DNA of 64,000 nt from Orobanche coerulescens (GCA_033398695.1 CM065801.1:108772670-108836669), one strand, 5' to 3'; shown: positions 1-12,789, counted from the first letter of the stretch. The notes: generated by a model not told the origin, from the letters alone. Program-made: numbers and translations.

Positions 1-703
1 TTATTGTTTGTGATTTTCATTGTTTTAACAATCTTTATTTATTTAGCCAATAAATGACGATATTTATGGTCTTCATATGTTTCGAAAGAAAATATGTTTG
101 ATTAGATCAAATGATCTTCACTCTAAGTTGTTCTAGGGGATAGAAATATACCTCTAGTCCTTAGATGATTCTTTGAGTTATTTTCATAAATCCTAATGCT
201 ATGTATTGAAGCCAATCAACATAGAAATATAGTGGATTGATTGAATATGTAAGGGGCGTTTTATAGTTCGAAAGAGAAACCGTCTTTTTAAGGAAAATCG
301 AATCTACACAACATAATAAGTAAATTCATCTTATGATCTCCTATACATCTTTTATAACTAATGAAGAAGTAAGTTTGTAATCGCAACTATTTCAATTTAT
401 AGTTTAATAAATCTATTATTGTTACTATATTTTTATTTCCTTATAATATTAGAACTATTATTGCAATTTCTTTGCAATTATTAAACCAAACTTTTTAATT
501 GTGTGTTTCACTTATCATAGTATCTATAAAAATAGACTAATAGTGTATAATTCAAATTATAACCAAACTTCCTTATGGGATCGATAAATCGGACTCAAAA
601 AGTCCACTTTACTACTCGATACGATATCGTGCACTTGCGATAGTTACACTAAAAGCGTGTCAGCATCTTCGGGGTAGGTACAGATTGTCGAGTCAACTAT
701 GAG

Positions 704-907
704 TAGCGCACGCTACCTTTGGAGAACAGTGCACGCTAATGAGTCTTTTACTGTAGTAAGTCAACGTCTCTATAACGACGCTATGACCTTGGTATTACGT
801 ACGTAAACCATTGTGCGAAATAAGGCAGTAGCCTCTAGACCTCGATAGCGCACGCTAACAAAGTAAGTTATGTAACATATGCTAAATGAAGAATTTAGCG
901 CACGTTA
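704..907. repeat. Palindrome array upstream of TATA (left-end LTR)
   Basis: Copies of TAGCGCACGCTA or decayed versions start at 704, 727, 773 (weak), 795 (TTACGTACGTAA), 846, 873 (weak) and 896. Most starts fall on a 22-23 bp grid. The last copy ends 11 bp before the TATA box at 919. Confidence 0.7.
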
Positions 908-918
908 GTAATGTACAG

Positions 919-927
919 TATATATAT
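919..927 (+). promoter_or_regulatory. TATA box of left-end LTR
   Basis: The sequence TATATATAT sits just downstream of the palindrome array and about 190 bp upstream of a splice-donor-like site. The same arrangement occurs in the complete LTRs of elements A and B and in solo LTR2. Confidence 0.55.
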
Positions 928-1787
928 GTGCAGTTGGGAATTATTTCTTCATTTCGTCCATTTCCTCCTTTCATCCGAAAGAGAGAGTTCTTATAGAGAT
1001 ATTTTAGGTTCCAAACACTTGAGTATTGTGGAGTTGATCGTCCTTAACAACATTAGAGATTGGAAGTGATTGAGAACGGATTCAACCTTGAGAATCAACC
1101 CATTTCTTCGAAGAGGTAATTAATATTTACTTTAGTATTTCGTCTTGGATTGTATATGATGTTCTTGATTTGATAATCGTCATGTATATGAGTTTATAAG
1201 TATGATTATGAGATAGATTGCCGAATTATGTTGATGTTGTTGTTGATATATGGATATTGATATGGTTCTTCTGGTTTGAATTGTGTTGTTCGTCTTCTTG
1301 AGATATGTTGGTTAATCCTTCTCCCCATTTTCGGATGTTGATGTTATTATTGATGATTACACCATGTAATGATAGATTATGGAAGTGTTGTGATGGTTCT
1401 TGGTGTTTTATGGAATTTGGGTTGAGAAAGATGATGATATGATGATATGTGTGTATATATATTTATATATCTTAGATTATGTTGTTTTGTTATGAACATG
1501 ATTATGGAATCATGGTGTTCTTAGTGTTCTTGGTACATATCACATCATAGAGGAATATGTGATAATATATGAATGGTTTTGGACATAAACTTGGATATGA
1601 TGATTAGAACTAATATTATGTTGATTATAGTGGTCGATTTCGTATGTTCTTGATAAGATATGGACCATGATGATGAGACTGAATTTGGAAAGGTTATGAT
1701 TGAACTTGGAGTATGATTTCCTTTACATTCATAATCGTAATCGCCATGTGTTGATCGGTACCTGTAATGCATGCAACTGCATGTCAT

Positions 1788-1868
1788 TGGCGCACACTAA
1801 ATTACTGGTTAACGCACGCTAATTGGTGACTATTAGCGCACGCTACGTTATGTGATTAATGTGCGCTA
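1788..1868. repeat. Second palindrome quartet (left-end LTR)
   Basis: Four 12-bp units start at 1788, 1810, 1834 and 1857 (spacing 22, 24, 23). One is the consensus TAGCGCACGCTA and the others have one or more changes. It lies downstream of the TATA box, as do the second arrays in elements A and C. Confidence 0.7.
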
Positions 1869-2607
1869 AGTAGACATACAGTGTAGTATATTGTGTTGTG
1901 GTTATGAATTCGTGATTGCTTGAGTTGGATTGTTCAGACTGTGCTTAATCGAGATATTGTAGAACCATTGGGTTTGTTGATTGGTTATGTCGGTTGTTAA
2001 TTGTTATCGGATTGTGGTTTATTGATTATTACAATAGGTTGTGAGGATTGATCATTGATTAGAACAATATGTTGCGGTCGAGTTCGAGGATGTTCGTGAA
2101 TTACTATGGTCAGATCCGAGGAGCTTGTAGACGAAGGCAAGGAAATTGGTAACAGCTTCACTATCATCGCATCAGTATCGAGGCAAGTTATTACTTGCAC
2201 AATTTATAATATTTAATGAATGGTTTCAGTTTCATTCGTTTATAATTCGTATAGCAATGATTATAATTGTGAACTCTGGAGATTTGGGATTGTACGTGTT
2301 TTCTGATTTTGTGAATTAAATTAATAAGGTATATGATTTACATTTGTTATTGGTATACTTGAGTATCGAGAATACATTATGGTAAAGACGAGGATATGAG
2401 TTATCTATAATCTATGGTACTCTTGGATCATCGAATATTGAGGAAACTGTTGAAAATGGTTTTGACATCGAGATTGCTCTCGAAGGACTCGGGACAAGTA
2501 TAATTTTTGTCATTTTGTGTCGATCATATTGTAATACATTCGTGTATTGTTGTTGTCATGCATTTGTGTATTATTGTTAATATGCATTTTTGCATTGTTA
2601 TCGTATG

Positions 2608-2860
2608 CCCACCTCGTGTTGATATGATGTGATCATCTTGGGATCTATGCTAGCATGCGTTGGATCATTGGACGGGTTTTTCCACCTCGTGTTGGTCCGA
2701 CGAGATCATCTTGGGATCTATGCAGTGAACGTTGGATCACCGGATTACCCATGTGTTGTTGTGCATATGTATATTGTTGGTTATCCACCTCGTGTTGATC
2801 TAACAAGATCATCTTGGGATCTATGCTGTGTGCGCTGGATCATCGGATTTCCATTGAGTA
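2608..2860 (+). repeat. Tandem repeat of about 55-90 bp, three copies
   Basis: Three diverged copies each contain CCACCTCGTGTTG, then GATCATCTTGGGATCTATGC, then a GTTGGATCA or GCTGGATCA ending. The same unit occurs in reverse in the LTRs of elements A and C. Confidence 0.7.
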
Positions 2861-3451
2861 TACATTGTTGTTATTGTTGTGGGCATAGTGATGTCGTCAT
2901 GTGAGTATGCATTTGTAGGTCTTGTGTTAGGACCATGTCCATATGTTGTTTGATCTGATCTCGGATTAGATTGACGTGATTCGTCGTGGCATTGCATATC
3001 TTCAGGTATGTTCCGTATTTCTTTTGGTATTTGTCTTTTGATAGACAATCGATTATCGTGTTGCGATTTGATGATGTTATCCGATGGAACGGATTGGTCC
3101 GAGTTGGTATGTTTCCGTATTGCGAGTTATGGTGACTTTTTGAGAATCTTGGGTATTGTTTGAGGTACAATATAGATGTTATGTTTGAGATTATTGGTTA
3201 ATTGATATTACGAGATGTGCAATATAATAAGGGTTATTGTGATGAGAATTATCACGAATTGGAAAAGTTATGAAGGTAAGATTACATTGGTCGTATTCTT
3301 ACTTAGCATTCTCATTGGTATGTAATTATTGATGTGATGTGATCGTTATCATTGTTGAGTATTATGGCTGACCCCGTAGTGGGCTTTATTTTTAGGTACT
3401 CGGAGTTTGAGCTTGTAGCGGTCGTGAAGAGATGAGCTTCCCGGAGGATAC

Positions 3452-5379
3452 TGTTGGAATTCGGTGCCTAAAACGAAGGCCCAGCGGAAGCGGTAAAACG
3501 AAAATTAATTCGATCCGAATCCCTACGAGGATCGATCGAGCTACGCATATACGAATATAAAATAAACAAAGAAAGATTCGAAATCATACCCTTGTTGTCC
3601 ATTGATTATATGGAGTTCCTTCTCTTGAGATATTCCCCAAACAATCCAAAATGCTCCAAGCCCTCGGATGATCCAATGCCGAAAAAACCGCGTCTCTACT
3701 TATCATGCGTCGGAGAAACGAAGGGAATGACAACACTCGATTAACCTCTAAGGTTACAGCTAGAATCAAGTGATGAAGTTTTATTATTATAACACTCTAA
3801 GTGTATAATTTATATCTCTCAATTTTATTTCTTGATATTTTCTCCAAGAATATATCTCAAGAACAATGAATAAATGTGAAGACTTCAAGAAAACTTTTTT
3901 CTCTCTCTCCAGTTCAAATCACGTATGGAATGGGTTGTTGATTTGCTGGGAGAAGTCTTCCTTTTATCCCATTTACAAATCCCACAAAATCACCTTTATC
4001 CTTATTTTAAGAGATATCGTATCTCTAATGTCATAAGTCCTCCACCAACCAAATCAAGACTATGACCAAAGCAAGGCATCAAAGTGGGGCGGCCTCTAGA
4101 AGGAATCGGACGAGTTCGGTTCATTTTGGACTCCCGTGAGTCCAAACAGATAAACTCCGATTCTGTTCCGATGTATTTATATCGATTAATTAATCTAATT
4201 AATTAATCATATCGGATACATAATGACATAATTAATTTCTCCAGGAAATAATTATATTCATGAATTAAATTAATCACCCGGTAATTTATTTAATTCATTA
4301 GGCCGTAAATTAATTTATCCAATAAATTAATTTAGACATCCAATGTCCCAAATTAGATATTCAATATCTAATATTCATTATGAGAGAATAAGCATGATTC
4401 ATTCCATCGTCAATCCTATTGCGCGACTCGGTAGGTTCGTCTCAGTCAGCAATGGGAGGAACCAAAGAGTAGTAGCACCACCTAGCCAGCCTGGCGGCCT
4501 ACACTGTACCCCAACTGAGAACGAATGATTGGGATCATTCAAGAACCATTCTATCGTGAATACTAGTATACGTATAAACCCTTCTTTCATATGTCCCGAT
4601 CAAGTTATAGGGTCACAGTCAACCAAACCCTATATGTTACTTGACGCTATGCATGCGTTAATACAAATCGAGATCATCGAGCTCTCTTGTATCCAATACA
4701 ACTAGCTCCAATGCTTTGGCCAAAGACTTATGATCTCATCTGCCAATAACCACATAGGACATTCAACCCGCTCACTAACAGGACCTGCTACTTACCCGTC
4801 AAGATGCACGTCGAGGTTGACCCCCGCCTCCCGGTTTACAGGGTCGAACTACTCTAATGAAAATATTGACGTCACAAGCACATCCCTACTAAATCCTCAA
4901 ATCGAAGGTTCACGAATACCTCTCACAACCTTTCGATTCCATCATTGACTGTCCCCGAGTGAAATCCATGTGACGAATCGAGAGTGAGTCGGTTCGAGTA
5001 TACTAATCCAATTGGCATACCTATAATGTGTGCTCCCACTAACCATTAGCGTTCGACAGGCACTATCCATGTCAAAGAACACGTCATACAAGTCTTCACA
5101 TAACCTTAACGCCCAGTCAAGTTTCATCAACTTGCGAACGATTAAGTATTTGAGCTATAAACCTTTCCAGTGCCGACCTCCTTATCCAATAAAGAGTGGA
5201 ACGTTTTCCTCTCAAATACATGGACTAGTTTCTATATGTATATTTACGAGTTAGGAATGCCAGTAACTACCAGTAAATAAAGAAACATTCATTGCCTTAT
5301 ATTAGTGATTATCATAATAGCAAGTACAATGCCCTCACTCAACATCCTCTGAGTGGCATTCGAGGGCATACTCCCAACA
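3452..5379 (-). repeat. Copia-1 3' LTR
   Basis: On the minus strand this 1928-bp LTR starts TGTTGGGAGTATGCCC and ends in CA, shown on the plus strand as TGTTGGAATTCGG at 3452 and CTCCCAACA at 5379. It is bounded by a copia polypurine tract at 5380. It resembles the Copia-2 LTR at 8410-10265 but is clearly diverged, so the two are not a pair from one insertion. Confidence 0.85.
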
Positions 5380-5390
5380 ATCTCCCACTT
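5380..5390 (-). other. Copia-1 polypurine tract
   Basis: The minus strand reads AAGTGGGAGAT immediately before the LTR TGTTGG. This is the usual plant Ty1/copia plus-strand priming site. Confidence 0.85.
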
Positions 5391-6517
5391 GCACTCAATG
5401 CCACACACTACGGTATCTAATACCCATGTTATACATATGACGCTCTAAGCTAATCTGAGAAAGTGGCTTGGTCTGTGGATCAGCGACGTTTTCGGCTGAC
5501 TCTACTCTATGCAACACAATGTATCTCTCTGCGAACAGATTCTCTAACGAGATGATACTCTCTCTCAATATGTTTGGTACTGTTATGGAACCTCGGCTCT
5601 TAGGCCTGTACTACTGCTCTGGCAGCGTAGCACAAGGTGTCATGTGAAGTTTACCCAGTAACTTCTAAGTCCGTCCTTTTGAGGCCCCCGAGGCCGCTTT
5701 ATACTCAACCTAACAGGTGGAATTAGCAGTCGCGCTATACTTGGCACTATGCCAAGATACTGCTCCTCCATTAAGAGTAAATGTAGCCATAAGTAGACAT
5801 AGAATCGTCTTTCTGTCCTTGGAAGTCCAATACAGTGAATCCCATCACATTCAGTTCTCCACCGCCATATATAAGAACCATATCTCTAGTCCTTATAAAG
5901 CACTTGAGAACATTCTTTATGGCGGTCTAATGTTCCCGAATTGGGTTAGCCCGAAACCTACTTACCACGCTCCCAGCATGCGCAATGTCAGGTCTCGTAC
6001 ACAATAAAGTATATATTAGGCTACCCATTTCCGAAGCATATGATGTATTACTCATTTCCTTTCATTGTTCCTCACTATGAGGACACATCTTCAAGGTGAG
6101 TTTTATTCCGTGTCGTATCGATAGGAACCCTCTTTTAGAATGATCCATCTTAAATCGCTTTAGGATTTTATCTATATAGAGGGCTTGGGAAAAAACTTAT
6201 CATTCTCTTCGATCTATCCCAGTAGAGTCGAATCCCAAGAATATAGGTTTCTTCTCCTAAGTCTTTCACGGAGAAATTACTCGAAAGCCAAGCTTTCACA
6301 GAACTAAGTATTCCCACATCATTTCCTATTAGTAGAATGTCATTACAATATAGTACTAAGAATGCTATCTAGCTCCCACTAACCCTCTTATATACACAGG
6401 GTTCCTCTTCATTTTGCACGAAGTCAAACTCTTTTACCACCTCGTCAAAACGAAGGTTCCAACTACATGAAGACTGCTACAGTCCATTTCATGGAGTCTA
6501 CATCCACCATTGCTAGG
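5391..6517 (-). pseudogene. Copia-1 RNase H and reverse transcriptase remnant
   Basis: The stretch aligns by eye along its length with the Copia-2 RNase H and RT coding region at 10281-11480, including the landmarks for the LTR-proximal end and the palm region. No open frame survives, and frameshifts and stops are frequent. About 0.5 kb of the N-terminal RT is deleted near 6490: sequence matching the Copia-2 RT near 11400 runs directly into sequence that in Copia-2 lies beyond the split, at 37450-37490. The enzyme copied element RNA into DNA in virus-like particles. This copy is dead. Confidence 0.75.
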
Positions 6518-7471
6518 TCATTGGTCATGGGTCGGTCTCTTGTTTATCACTTGAACCTCGAGGAAACCCAGTCCCTCCAAGTGCATAAAACTATACCTCT
6601 CAGGTAATTGAGACACCCTACTAGACCTACGAGATGGTTGTACTTGTCTTTTAGAAGGTTCGGTTCCAGTTTCTTGCACAGGTGTCTCCCGAGGAGTTTC
6701 ATTGTATTCTTCTAAAGAAATACTTCTACCTGCTCCGCCTTCCTGAAAGAACTCATCTTCCAGGAAGTGTGCTTGTAAAGCAACAATGATCCTTCGATCT
6801 TCAGGCATGTAGAATAGATATCCCATCGTCCCAAACGGGAATCCAATGAAACGTCCCTTCAGGGACCTAGCTTCCAACTTCTCCACCTTAGTTTTCTTGA
6901 CATAGGCGGGACATCCCCAAATCCTAATATGATTAAGACTTGGTTTCCTGCCCTCCCACATCTCATGTGGAGTTTTAGGAACGGATTTGGAATGACATCT
7001 GTTCAAGATGTAAGCGGCAGTCAGGAGTCCATACCCCCACAGGTAAATCGGTAAGTCAGTATAGCCCAGCATGGAACGGACCATGTTCAACAAAGTCTGG
7101 TTCCTTCTTTCTAACTCACCATTTAACTGAGGAGTACCTGGAGGTGTTAGTTGTGAAACTATTCCATGTTCCTTAAGGAACTCGTCAAACTCCGTACTCA
7201 TATACTCGCCACCTCGGTCCGACCGAAGTGCTTTGATATGATTACCAGTTTGTTTCTCGACTAGGGCCTTGAATTCCTGGAATTTCTCAAAGCCCTCAGA
7301 TTTATATTTCATTAAGTATACATAACCATACCAAGTATGATCATCTGTAAACGTAATGAAATATTGATATCCGTTACGTGCTACTTCCAAAGCACCACAT
7401 ACGTCGGTATGGATTAATCCCAATTTATCAGCGGCTCTTTCAAAAGTCCCTGTAAAGGGGAACTTAGTCAT
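6518..7471 (-). pseudogene. Copia-1 integrase
   Basis: This is the longest intact piece of Copia-1, 317 codons. It holds the Ty1/copia integrase core: the first acidic residue in HTDVCG near residue 23, the second in RSDRGGEY near residue 85, and the glutamate in NGELERRN near residue 121. The copia-specific WGCPAYV and KGRFIGF blocks follow. The catalytic triad is present. The N-terminal zinc-binding part lies upstream (7472-7680) in a broken frame, and the C-terminus runs into the RT deletion. The protein would insert element DNA into the genome. The open piece alone is not functional. Confidence 0.85.
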
Positions 7472-7943
7472 TTTGCCTTTGAGGCAAGATTTACATGTAG
7501 GAAAAAGGGATCCGATCCCAATGGACCCATAAGTCCATCATTTTCCATCTTGTACACCTTGGTCTAACCAATATAACCAAGTCTAAGATGCCATTTCAAA
7601 ACTTGATTGGTTTCATCCCTACCACGTTTTCTAGTCATAGTATTCACAACTACTTTGTTGCTGAGATTTAGATGATACTATCCATTTAACAATGTAGCAG
7701 TACCCACTAGTTTATTTCTGAAATAAATTTTGCAGGAACCATCACCAATGAAAAATGAAAAGCCTTTTCGGTTCATGACCGGAATGGATACAATGTTTTT
7801 ATGCCCCTTAGGAAAAACAAGTACATCTTCTAAAGTCAAAACAAACCCGGATTCTAAATCCAAAAGAAGTGATCCTATGTCGGTTGCCTCGACACTATGC
7901 CCCTCTTCCGATAGTGACCATTACTTCTCTAGCTCCAATCTCC
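7472..7943 (-). pseudogene. Copia-1 pre-integrase region remnant
   Basis: An open stretch at 7678-7863 carries the segment between protease and integrase in Ty1/copia polyproteins (LEDVLVFP, then NIVSIPVMNRKGFSFF and GTATLLNG). The same ending is found in Copia-2 at 38640-38690. The flanking sequence is broken by frameshifts. I do not see a protease active site, so the protease is probably lost between this segment and the gag zinc knuckle. Confidence 0.65.
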
Positions 7944-8409
7944 CTACTTTGTTCCAGATCCTGAAGTGCCATGAAGAATCGGACACTCTCTAGCCCAGTG
8001 GCCCAGCTCACCGCACTTGAGACAAGCGTCTTTCTTCTTGCTCTTTGGAACCATTAGGGCCTTGCCCTTACCCTTAAGGTCCTTAACTTGTGGTCCAGTT
8101 TGCTTCTTGGTCCTTTTCTTCTTATTCTTAGACCTCCGAGTTCCAGAAGAAATCACAAGAGCAGACTCCTTCATCCGCGAAGTCTTCATCTGAGACTGAG
8201 CGGTCACCAGTTTGTTCATTAGCCCAGCTAAATTACATGCAATATCATTGCAGTTAAAGTTCATAACAAACTGTGAGAAGGAATCAGGAAGAGACTATAT
8301 GATAAGGTCGGTTTGGAGAGAAGTATCCATTTTAAAATCAAGAGCCTCCAATCTCTCGATCATGGATATCATTTTGAGGACATGTTCCCCAACCTTCTCA
8401 CCTTCCTTC
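7944..8409 (-). pseudogene. Copia-1 gag fragment with zinc knuckle
   Basis: Two open pieces of one Ty1/copia gag are visible. The segment near 8265-8409 has the helical core motif GEHVLKMISMIERLEALDF. The segment at 7944-8264 begins MNFNCND, has a basic linker, and ends with a CCHC knuckle (CLKCGELGHWAREC) that binds element RNA. A short break separates the pieces near 8265-8295. The N-terminal part of gag is absent because the Copia-2 LTR begins at 8410, inside the coding sequence. This supports Copia-2 having inserted into Copia-1. Confidence 0.8.
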
Positions 8410-10265
8410 TGTTGGGATTTCGAAAATAAAACAAAATACGCAGCGGAAAATAAAAATGAATCCCAAACAGGATCGATCAACTAACGTATATACAAAAATA
8501 TAAATACGAAGATAAAAATCATACCCTTGAAGCCTTTGAAATAAATCTTCGTAAAAATGGATGATCATGAACCCGAGCTCGAGCACGAAAAATCCTTCGT
8601 CCCGAACACCGAAAATACGATGCCTCTACTTCACACGCATCAGAAGTTGCTCGGAAAAATTCGACGTAACTCCGTTCTTCAAGAACACGGCTAGGAAGTT
8701 AGTGTAGGAATTTATATCTCTAATTTTTCTTAACTTTTATATCACCTCTAAGATGAAAATTGAAGAAAATTTTTTTCTCTTTCTCACACAAGAACCTATC
8801 GGCAGGCACCTCTCAATTACAAGAATATGATGTGAAGTCATCTTTTTAAACATCTAAGTTGGTTATATTATATCATCTATAATAACAACTCATGATGTAA
8901 TAATAATTATGAGAGAAAAGAATCTCCATACATTATTACAAAGACAAGACAGTCACAACAACATGCAAAAGTGATGAGCCATGTGAGGGGGGGCGGTCCA
9001 TGTAGGAATTTTCCTAGAAACGAGCCGAATCACTGCTCTGTACCTGGACGCTCACAAACGATTCAGTTAAATACACTCCGTTTAATCATCAATGTATTTA
9101 TATAAATAAATTAATCCAATTAATTAATTATATCAAATACAAATATATTTCTCTAAGAAATATAATTTATGAATTAAATTAATTACCCGGTAACTTAATT
9201 TTAATTCATAAGACCGCTATTTGATTTATCCAATAAATCATAATTAGATATCCAATATCTAATATTAATAGAGAGATAATAAATTCACATTTATCCGTCA
9301 ACGCTCCTAATGCGCGACTCCGTAGGTCCGTCTCATCCGACATTGGGAGGAACCAATGAGTGCGGCAAGACTTAGCCACTTAGGGCCGCATCAGAAACCC
9401 CGACTGAGAACGAATGAAGGGATCATTCCAGAACCATTATGTCGTAATACTATATACGTATAGACCCTTCATAAGATGTCCCGGTCAAGTCTTCGGGTCA
9501 CGGTAAAGTCAAACCCTACTGTTGACTAAACTATATACATGTGTTGATGCAAATCAAGACCAACTGATCAATTGTGTATCTAATACTACTATATCAGAAT
9601 GCTTTGGCCAAAGACTTATGATCTTATTTGCCATTAACCGTATAGGACATTCGCCTGCTCACTAATAGGAGATAGAATCCTTTCTTGGCGTACAGTAAAG
9701 ACTGCTACCTGCCCGTATAGTCCGCACTTCGAGGTCGACTCAGCAATTAAGCAAATGAGTCTAACTACTCTAATGACAAACTAAACGTCACAGGCACATC
9801 TTCTACTGAACCCTCAAGTCAAAGGTCCACGTATACTATCACAACCTTTTGATTCGTCATCGACTCTCCGAGAGTGAATACCGTGTGACTGAATCGAGTA
9901 TGAGTCGTGTTCGAGTATACTGGTCCCACCAATATACTTATAACTATGCTATCAAGACATGCACATGTCCTGGCATCAGTTATACAAGTCTTATTAAAAC
10001 TTAATGCCCATTTATGTTTGCTAACGATTTACGTAAATAAACTTTAAACACTTCCAGTGCATTTTCTCTTATCCCATAACGAGAATGGAATGTTCGATTT
10101 ATTTACATGGACTTCACTTCAATGTTTACCAAGTCAAGAATGCAATTGAAATACAATAAACAATGATTGAATCGTATTGCCTTTTTAATAATTATTCCAT
10201 AATTACAAGTACAATGCCCCTACTCTCTCATCCCCTGAGTGGCATTCGAGGGCATATTCCTAACA
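8410..10265 (-). repeat. Copia-2 3' LTR
   Basis: This 1856-bp LTR begins TGTTGGGATTTCG at 8410 on the plus strand and ends CCTAACA at 10265, followed at once by a reversed polypurine tract and RNase H. It therefore belongs to the element whose coding region lies to its right, not to Copia-1. No matching 5' LTR was found in the window. Confidence 0.85.
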
Positions 10266-10276
10266 ATCTCCCACTT
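10266..10276 (-). other. Copia-2 polypurine tract
   Basis: The minus strand reads AAGTGGGAGAT next to the LTR, identical to the Copia-1 tract. Confidence 0.85.
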
Positions 10277-10280
10277 GCAC

Positions 10281-11768
10281 TCAATGCCACAAACTATGAT
10301 ATCTAATACCCATACTCTCCAGCTGTCTCTCTAAGACCTTCTGAGATAGTGGCTTGGTAAGCGGATCAGCAACGTTATTTGCTGTGTCTACTCTCTGCAG
10401 TAAAACATTCCCATCCCAAACCATTTCTCTAACAAAATGATATTTTCTCACAATATGTTTGGTGTTGTGGTGATCCTTAGGCTCCTTAGCCTGTGTAACA
10501 GCTCTGTCATTGTCACAAAACAGTGTCACGGGCTTCTCTGCGTTAGGAACCACTTGAAGTTCCTCAGTGAACTTCTTTATCCAAAAAGCTTCTTTAGCAG
10601 CCTCCGTGGCTACCTGATATTCGGCTTGACATGTAGAGATAGCAGTCGAACTTTGCATGGCACTTCTCTAAGAAACTGCCCCACCATTCAGAGTAAAGAT
10701 ATACCCTGATGTGGACATCTGAGCATCCATGTCCCCCGAAAAATCTGAGTCTGTATAACCCATCACTCTTAGTTCTCCACCGCTATATGTAAGAACCAAG
10801 TCTTTAATCCTCCTTAGGTACTTAAGAATGTTATTTACAGCAGTCCAATGTTCCTGCCCTAGATTTGACTGAAACCGACTTACTACGCTCACAGCATCGG
10901 CAATGTCCGGCCTAGTGCAAATCATAGCATACATGAGGCTACCTACTGCCGAAGCATAGGGCACCTTACTCATTTCCTTTCTGTCTTCCTCACTTTGAGG
11001 ACACATCTCTAGGGAAAGTTTTGCACCATGTTGCATAGGAAGGAACCCAGTTTTAGAATCTTCCATCCTAAATTGATTCAGGATCTTTTCTATATAGAGG
11101 GCTTAGGAAAGACCTAACATTCTTTTCGCTCTATCCCGGTAGAGACGAATACCCAGAATATAGGTAGCTTCTCCCAAGTCTTTCATTGAGAACTCTTTAG
11201 AAAGCCAAGCTTTCACAGAACTGAGCATTCCTACGTCGTTTCCTATAAGTAGAATGTCATCTACATATAGTATTAAGAACGCAGTTTTGCTCCCACTAAC
11301 CTTCTTGTAAATACAGGGCTCCTCTTCGTTTTGGACAAAATCAAACATTTTGACTGTCTCGTTAAAATGAAGATTCCAACTCCGTGAAGCTTTCTTCAGT
11401 CCATAAATGGCACGCTGAAGTTTGCATACTTTATGAGTATTGGTTCGAGATATGAGGCTGTTCCATGTAAATCTCCTCCTTGAGGAATCCATTTAGGAAT
11501 GCCGTTTTCACATCCATTTGCCGTATTTCATAATCTAAGTGGGCTGCTATGGAAAGCATCATGCGAATAGACTTAATCATAGCTACAGGCGAGAAGGTCT
11601 CGAAGTAATCGATTCCTTATCTTTGGGAATAACCCTTTGCCACAATCCTGGCCTTATAAGTATCAACCTTGCCATCCCTATCAGTCTTTCTCTTATAGAT
11701 CCATTTGTTTCCAATAGGCAATATGCCTTTAGGACGATCTACTAAAGTCCAGACCTGATTAGCATGCA
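10281..11768 (-). pseudogene. Copia-2 reverse transcriptase and RNase H (C-terminal pol part)
   Basis: Reading right to left, the RT palm appears with the YVDDILLIGND catalytic box near 11260, then RNase H at 10281-10658 with TCQAEYQ, CDNDRA and HHNTKHI blocks. Most of it lies in one frame but is interrupted by stops: TAA at 11617, TAA at 11103 and TAG at 10665 (in a codon that is tryptophan in related proteins), plus a frameshift near 11480. The coding sequence is cut at 11768 by element A and its integrase continues at 37431-38712. Function: element cDNA synthesis. Dead copy. Confidence 0.85.
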
Positions 11769-11773
11769 TTGAG
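11769..11773 (+). other. Target site duplication of element A, left
   Basis: TTGAG abuts the left LTR terminus of element A and is repeated at 37426-37430 next to its right terminus, across 25.6 kb. Confidence 0.9.
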
Positions 11774-11810
11774 TGTAACACCCCGAGATATTCGGAATAA
11801 TTACAGCGCC

Positions 11811-11835
11811 GTAAACCCTTTAAGTAAGGATTTAC
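11811..11835 (-). other. LTR-terminal hairpin, element A 3' LTR
   Basis: The inverted repeat GTAAACCCTT/AAGGATTTAC is separated by 5 bases and lies about 37 bp from the LTR terminus. The same position is occupied by different but still self-complementary arms in B, C, LTR2 and LTR3. The right LTR copy is at 35058-35082. Confidence 0.65.
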
Positions 11836-12249
11836 AAGGCTAAATAAAAGAAATGTAAATATAAGACTTCAAAACCACGTTCAAGTTTACAAAACCGGTC
11901 CAACTGGTTCAACAAGTAATTAATACAACCATATCGAAATGATATTAATAAGACACGCGTACTCGAGTACTGAAATCAAACCAAGAAAAACAAATCGCCC
12001 ACAATCGACAAACATCACTGAACCCCTTCGTCGTCACATCGGTATTGTGGCTGTTTCCCTGCTCCTCGGCTACCTGAACATCAAAACAAATGTCCACCCC
12101 CGAAGGGGTTAGAAAAACGATGCTAGTACAAGTATCATTTAAACGAATCAAATATGCATCAACAATACATAACAAGATATACCACACGGACTTCGGCTAC
12201 CGGAATCCGATAATGCGAATCCACAAGATTCCATTAACACAGAAAGGGT

Positions 12250-12420
12250 ATTCCAATGATCCAGCGCCCTCAGCATAGATCCCAAGATGATCCCGTCGGA
12301 CCAACACGAGGTGGAAATAACCCGTCCAATGATCCAGCGCCCTCAGCCTAGATCCCAAGATGATCCCGTCGGACCAACACGAGGTGGACATCCGATCCAG
12401 CGCCCTCAGCATAGATCGCA
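12250..12420 (-). repeat. Tandem repeat in element A LTR
   Basis: About two and a half copies of a 57-60 bp unit containing GATCCAGCGCCCTCAGC and GATCCCGTCGGACC followed by AACACGAGGTGG. The equivalent in the right LTR is at 35500-35670. A related three-copy repeat is at 2608-2860. Confidence 0.8.
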
Positions 12421-12789
12421 CAACAAACACAAACACAACTCATGCATACATATATGCCAAATCGCTATGTCCATTAACATGAACATACAAACACTAGATA
12501 ACGAATATCACGACAATTCAACGAAATAAATCTCATGTTCAACAACATGAATAACCACACGCATGCTCAAAAATACCAATATTAACACATTACGATACTT
12601 GCCTTGAAGATGGCAAGAACGAAACACTTCAATGATCTCAACACACTCGAAGGCCGCCTCCTTCGATCAATCGTAGCAAGCTCGAACCTTAACAAAAGAA
12701 ATGATATAGAATTCATCTCAAGTCGAGCGATTGCCTATCAATCCGATCTACGGTCAAAAGCTCTAAATATGCAATCTGCCTGAACCACT

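Larger units (their letters stand above)
1..3451 (+). repeat. Plus-oriented chromovirus-type LTR fragment, cut by Copia-1
   Basis: No believable gene lies here. From about 700 the stretch has the same order of landmarks as the complete chromovirus LTRs further right: a palindrome array, a TATA box at 919, a GAG|GTAATT donor-like site at 1116, a second palindrome array at 1788, a GAGGCAAG motif near 2180, a tandem repeat at 2608 and a TTTTTAG|G acceptor-like site at 3395. It stops where the Copia-1 LTR begins at 3452, so its 3' terminus is missing. The first 650 bases are AT-rich and hold nothing I recognise. The left boundary is not visible. Confidence 0.65.

Noticed and set aside
3452..10265. 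The two copia LTRs as the pair of a single element
   Set aside because: The right LTR is followed by its own polypurine tract and RNase H, and it cuts the gag of Copia-1. The two LTR sequences are also clearly diverged, so they come from two insertions.
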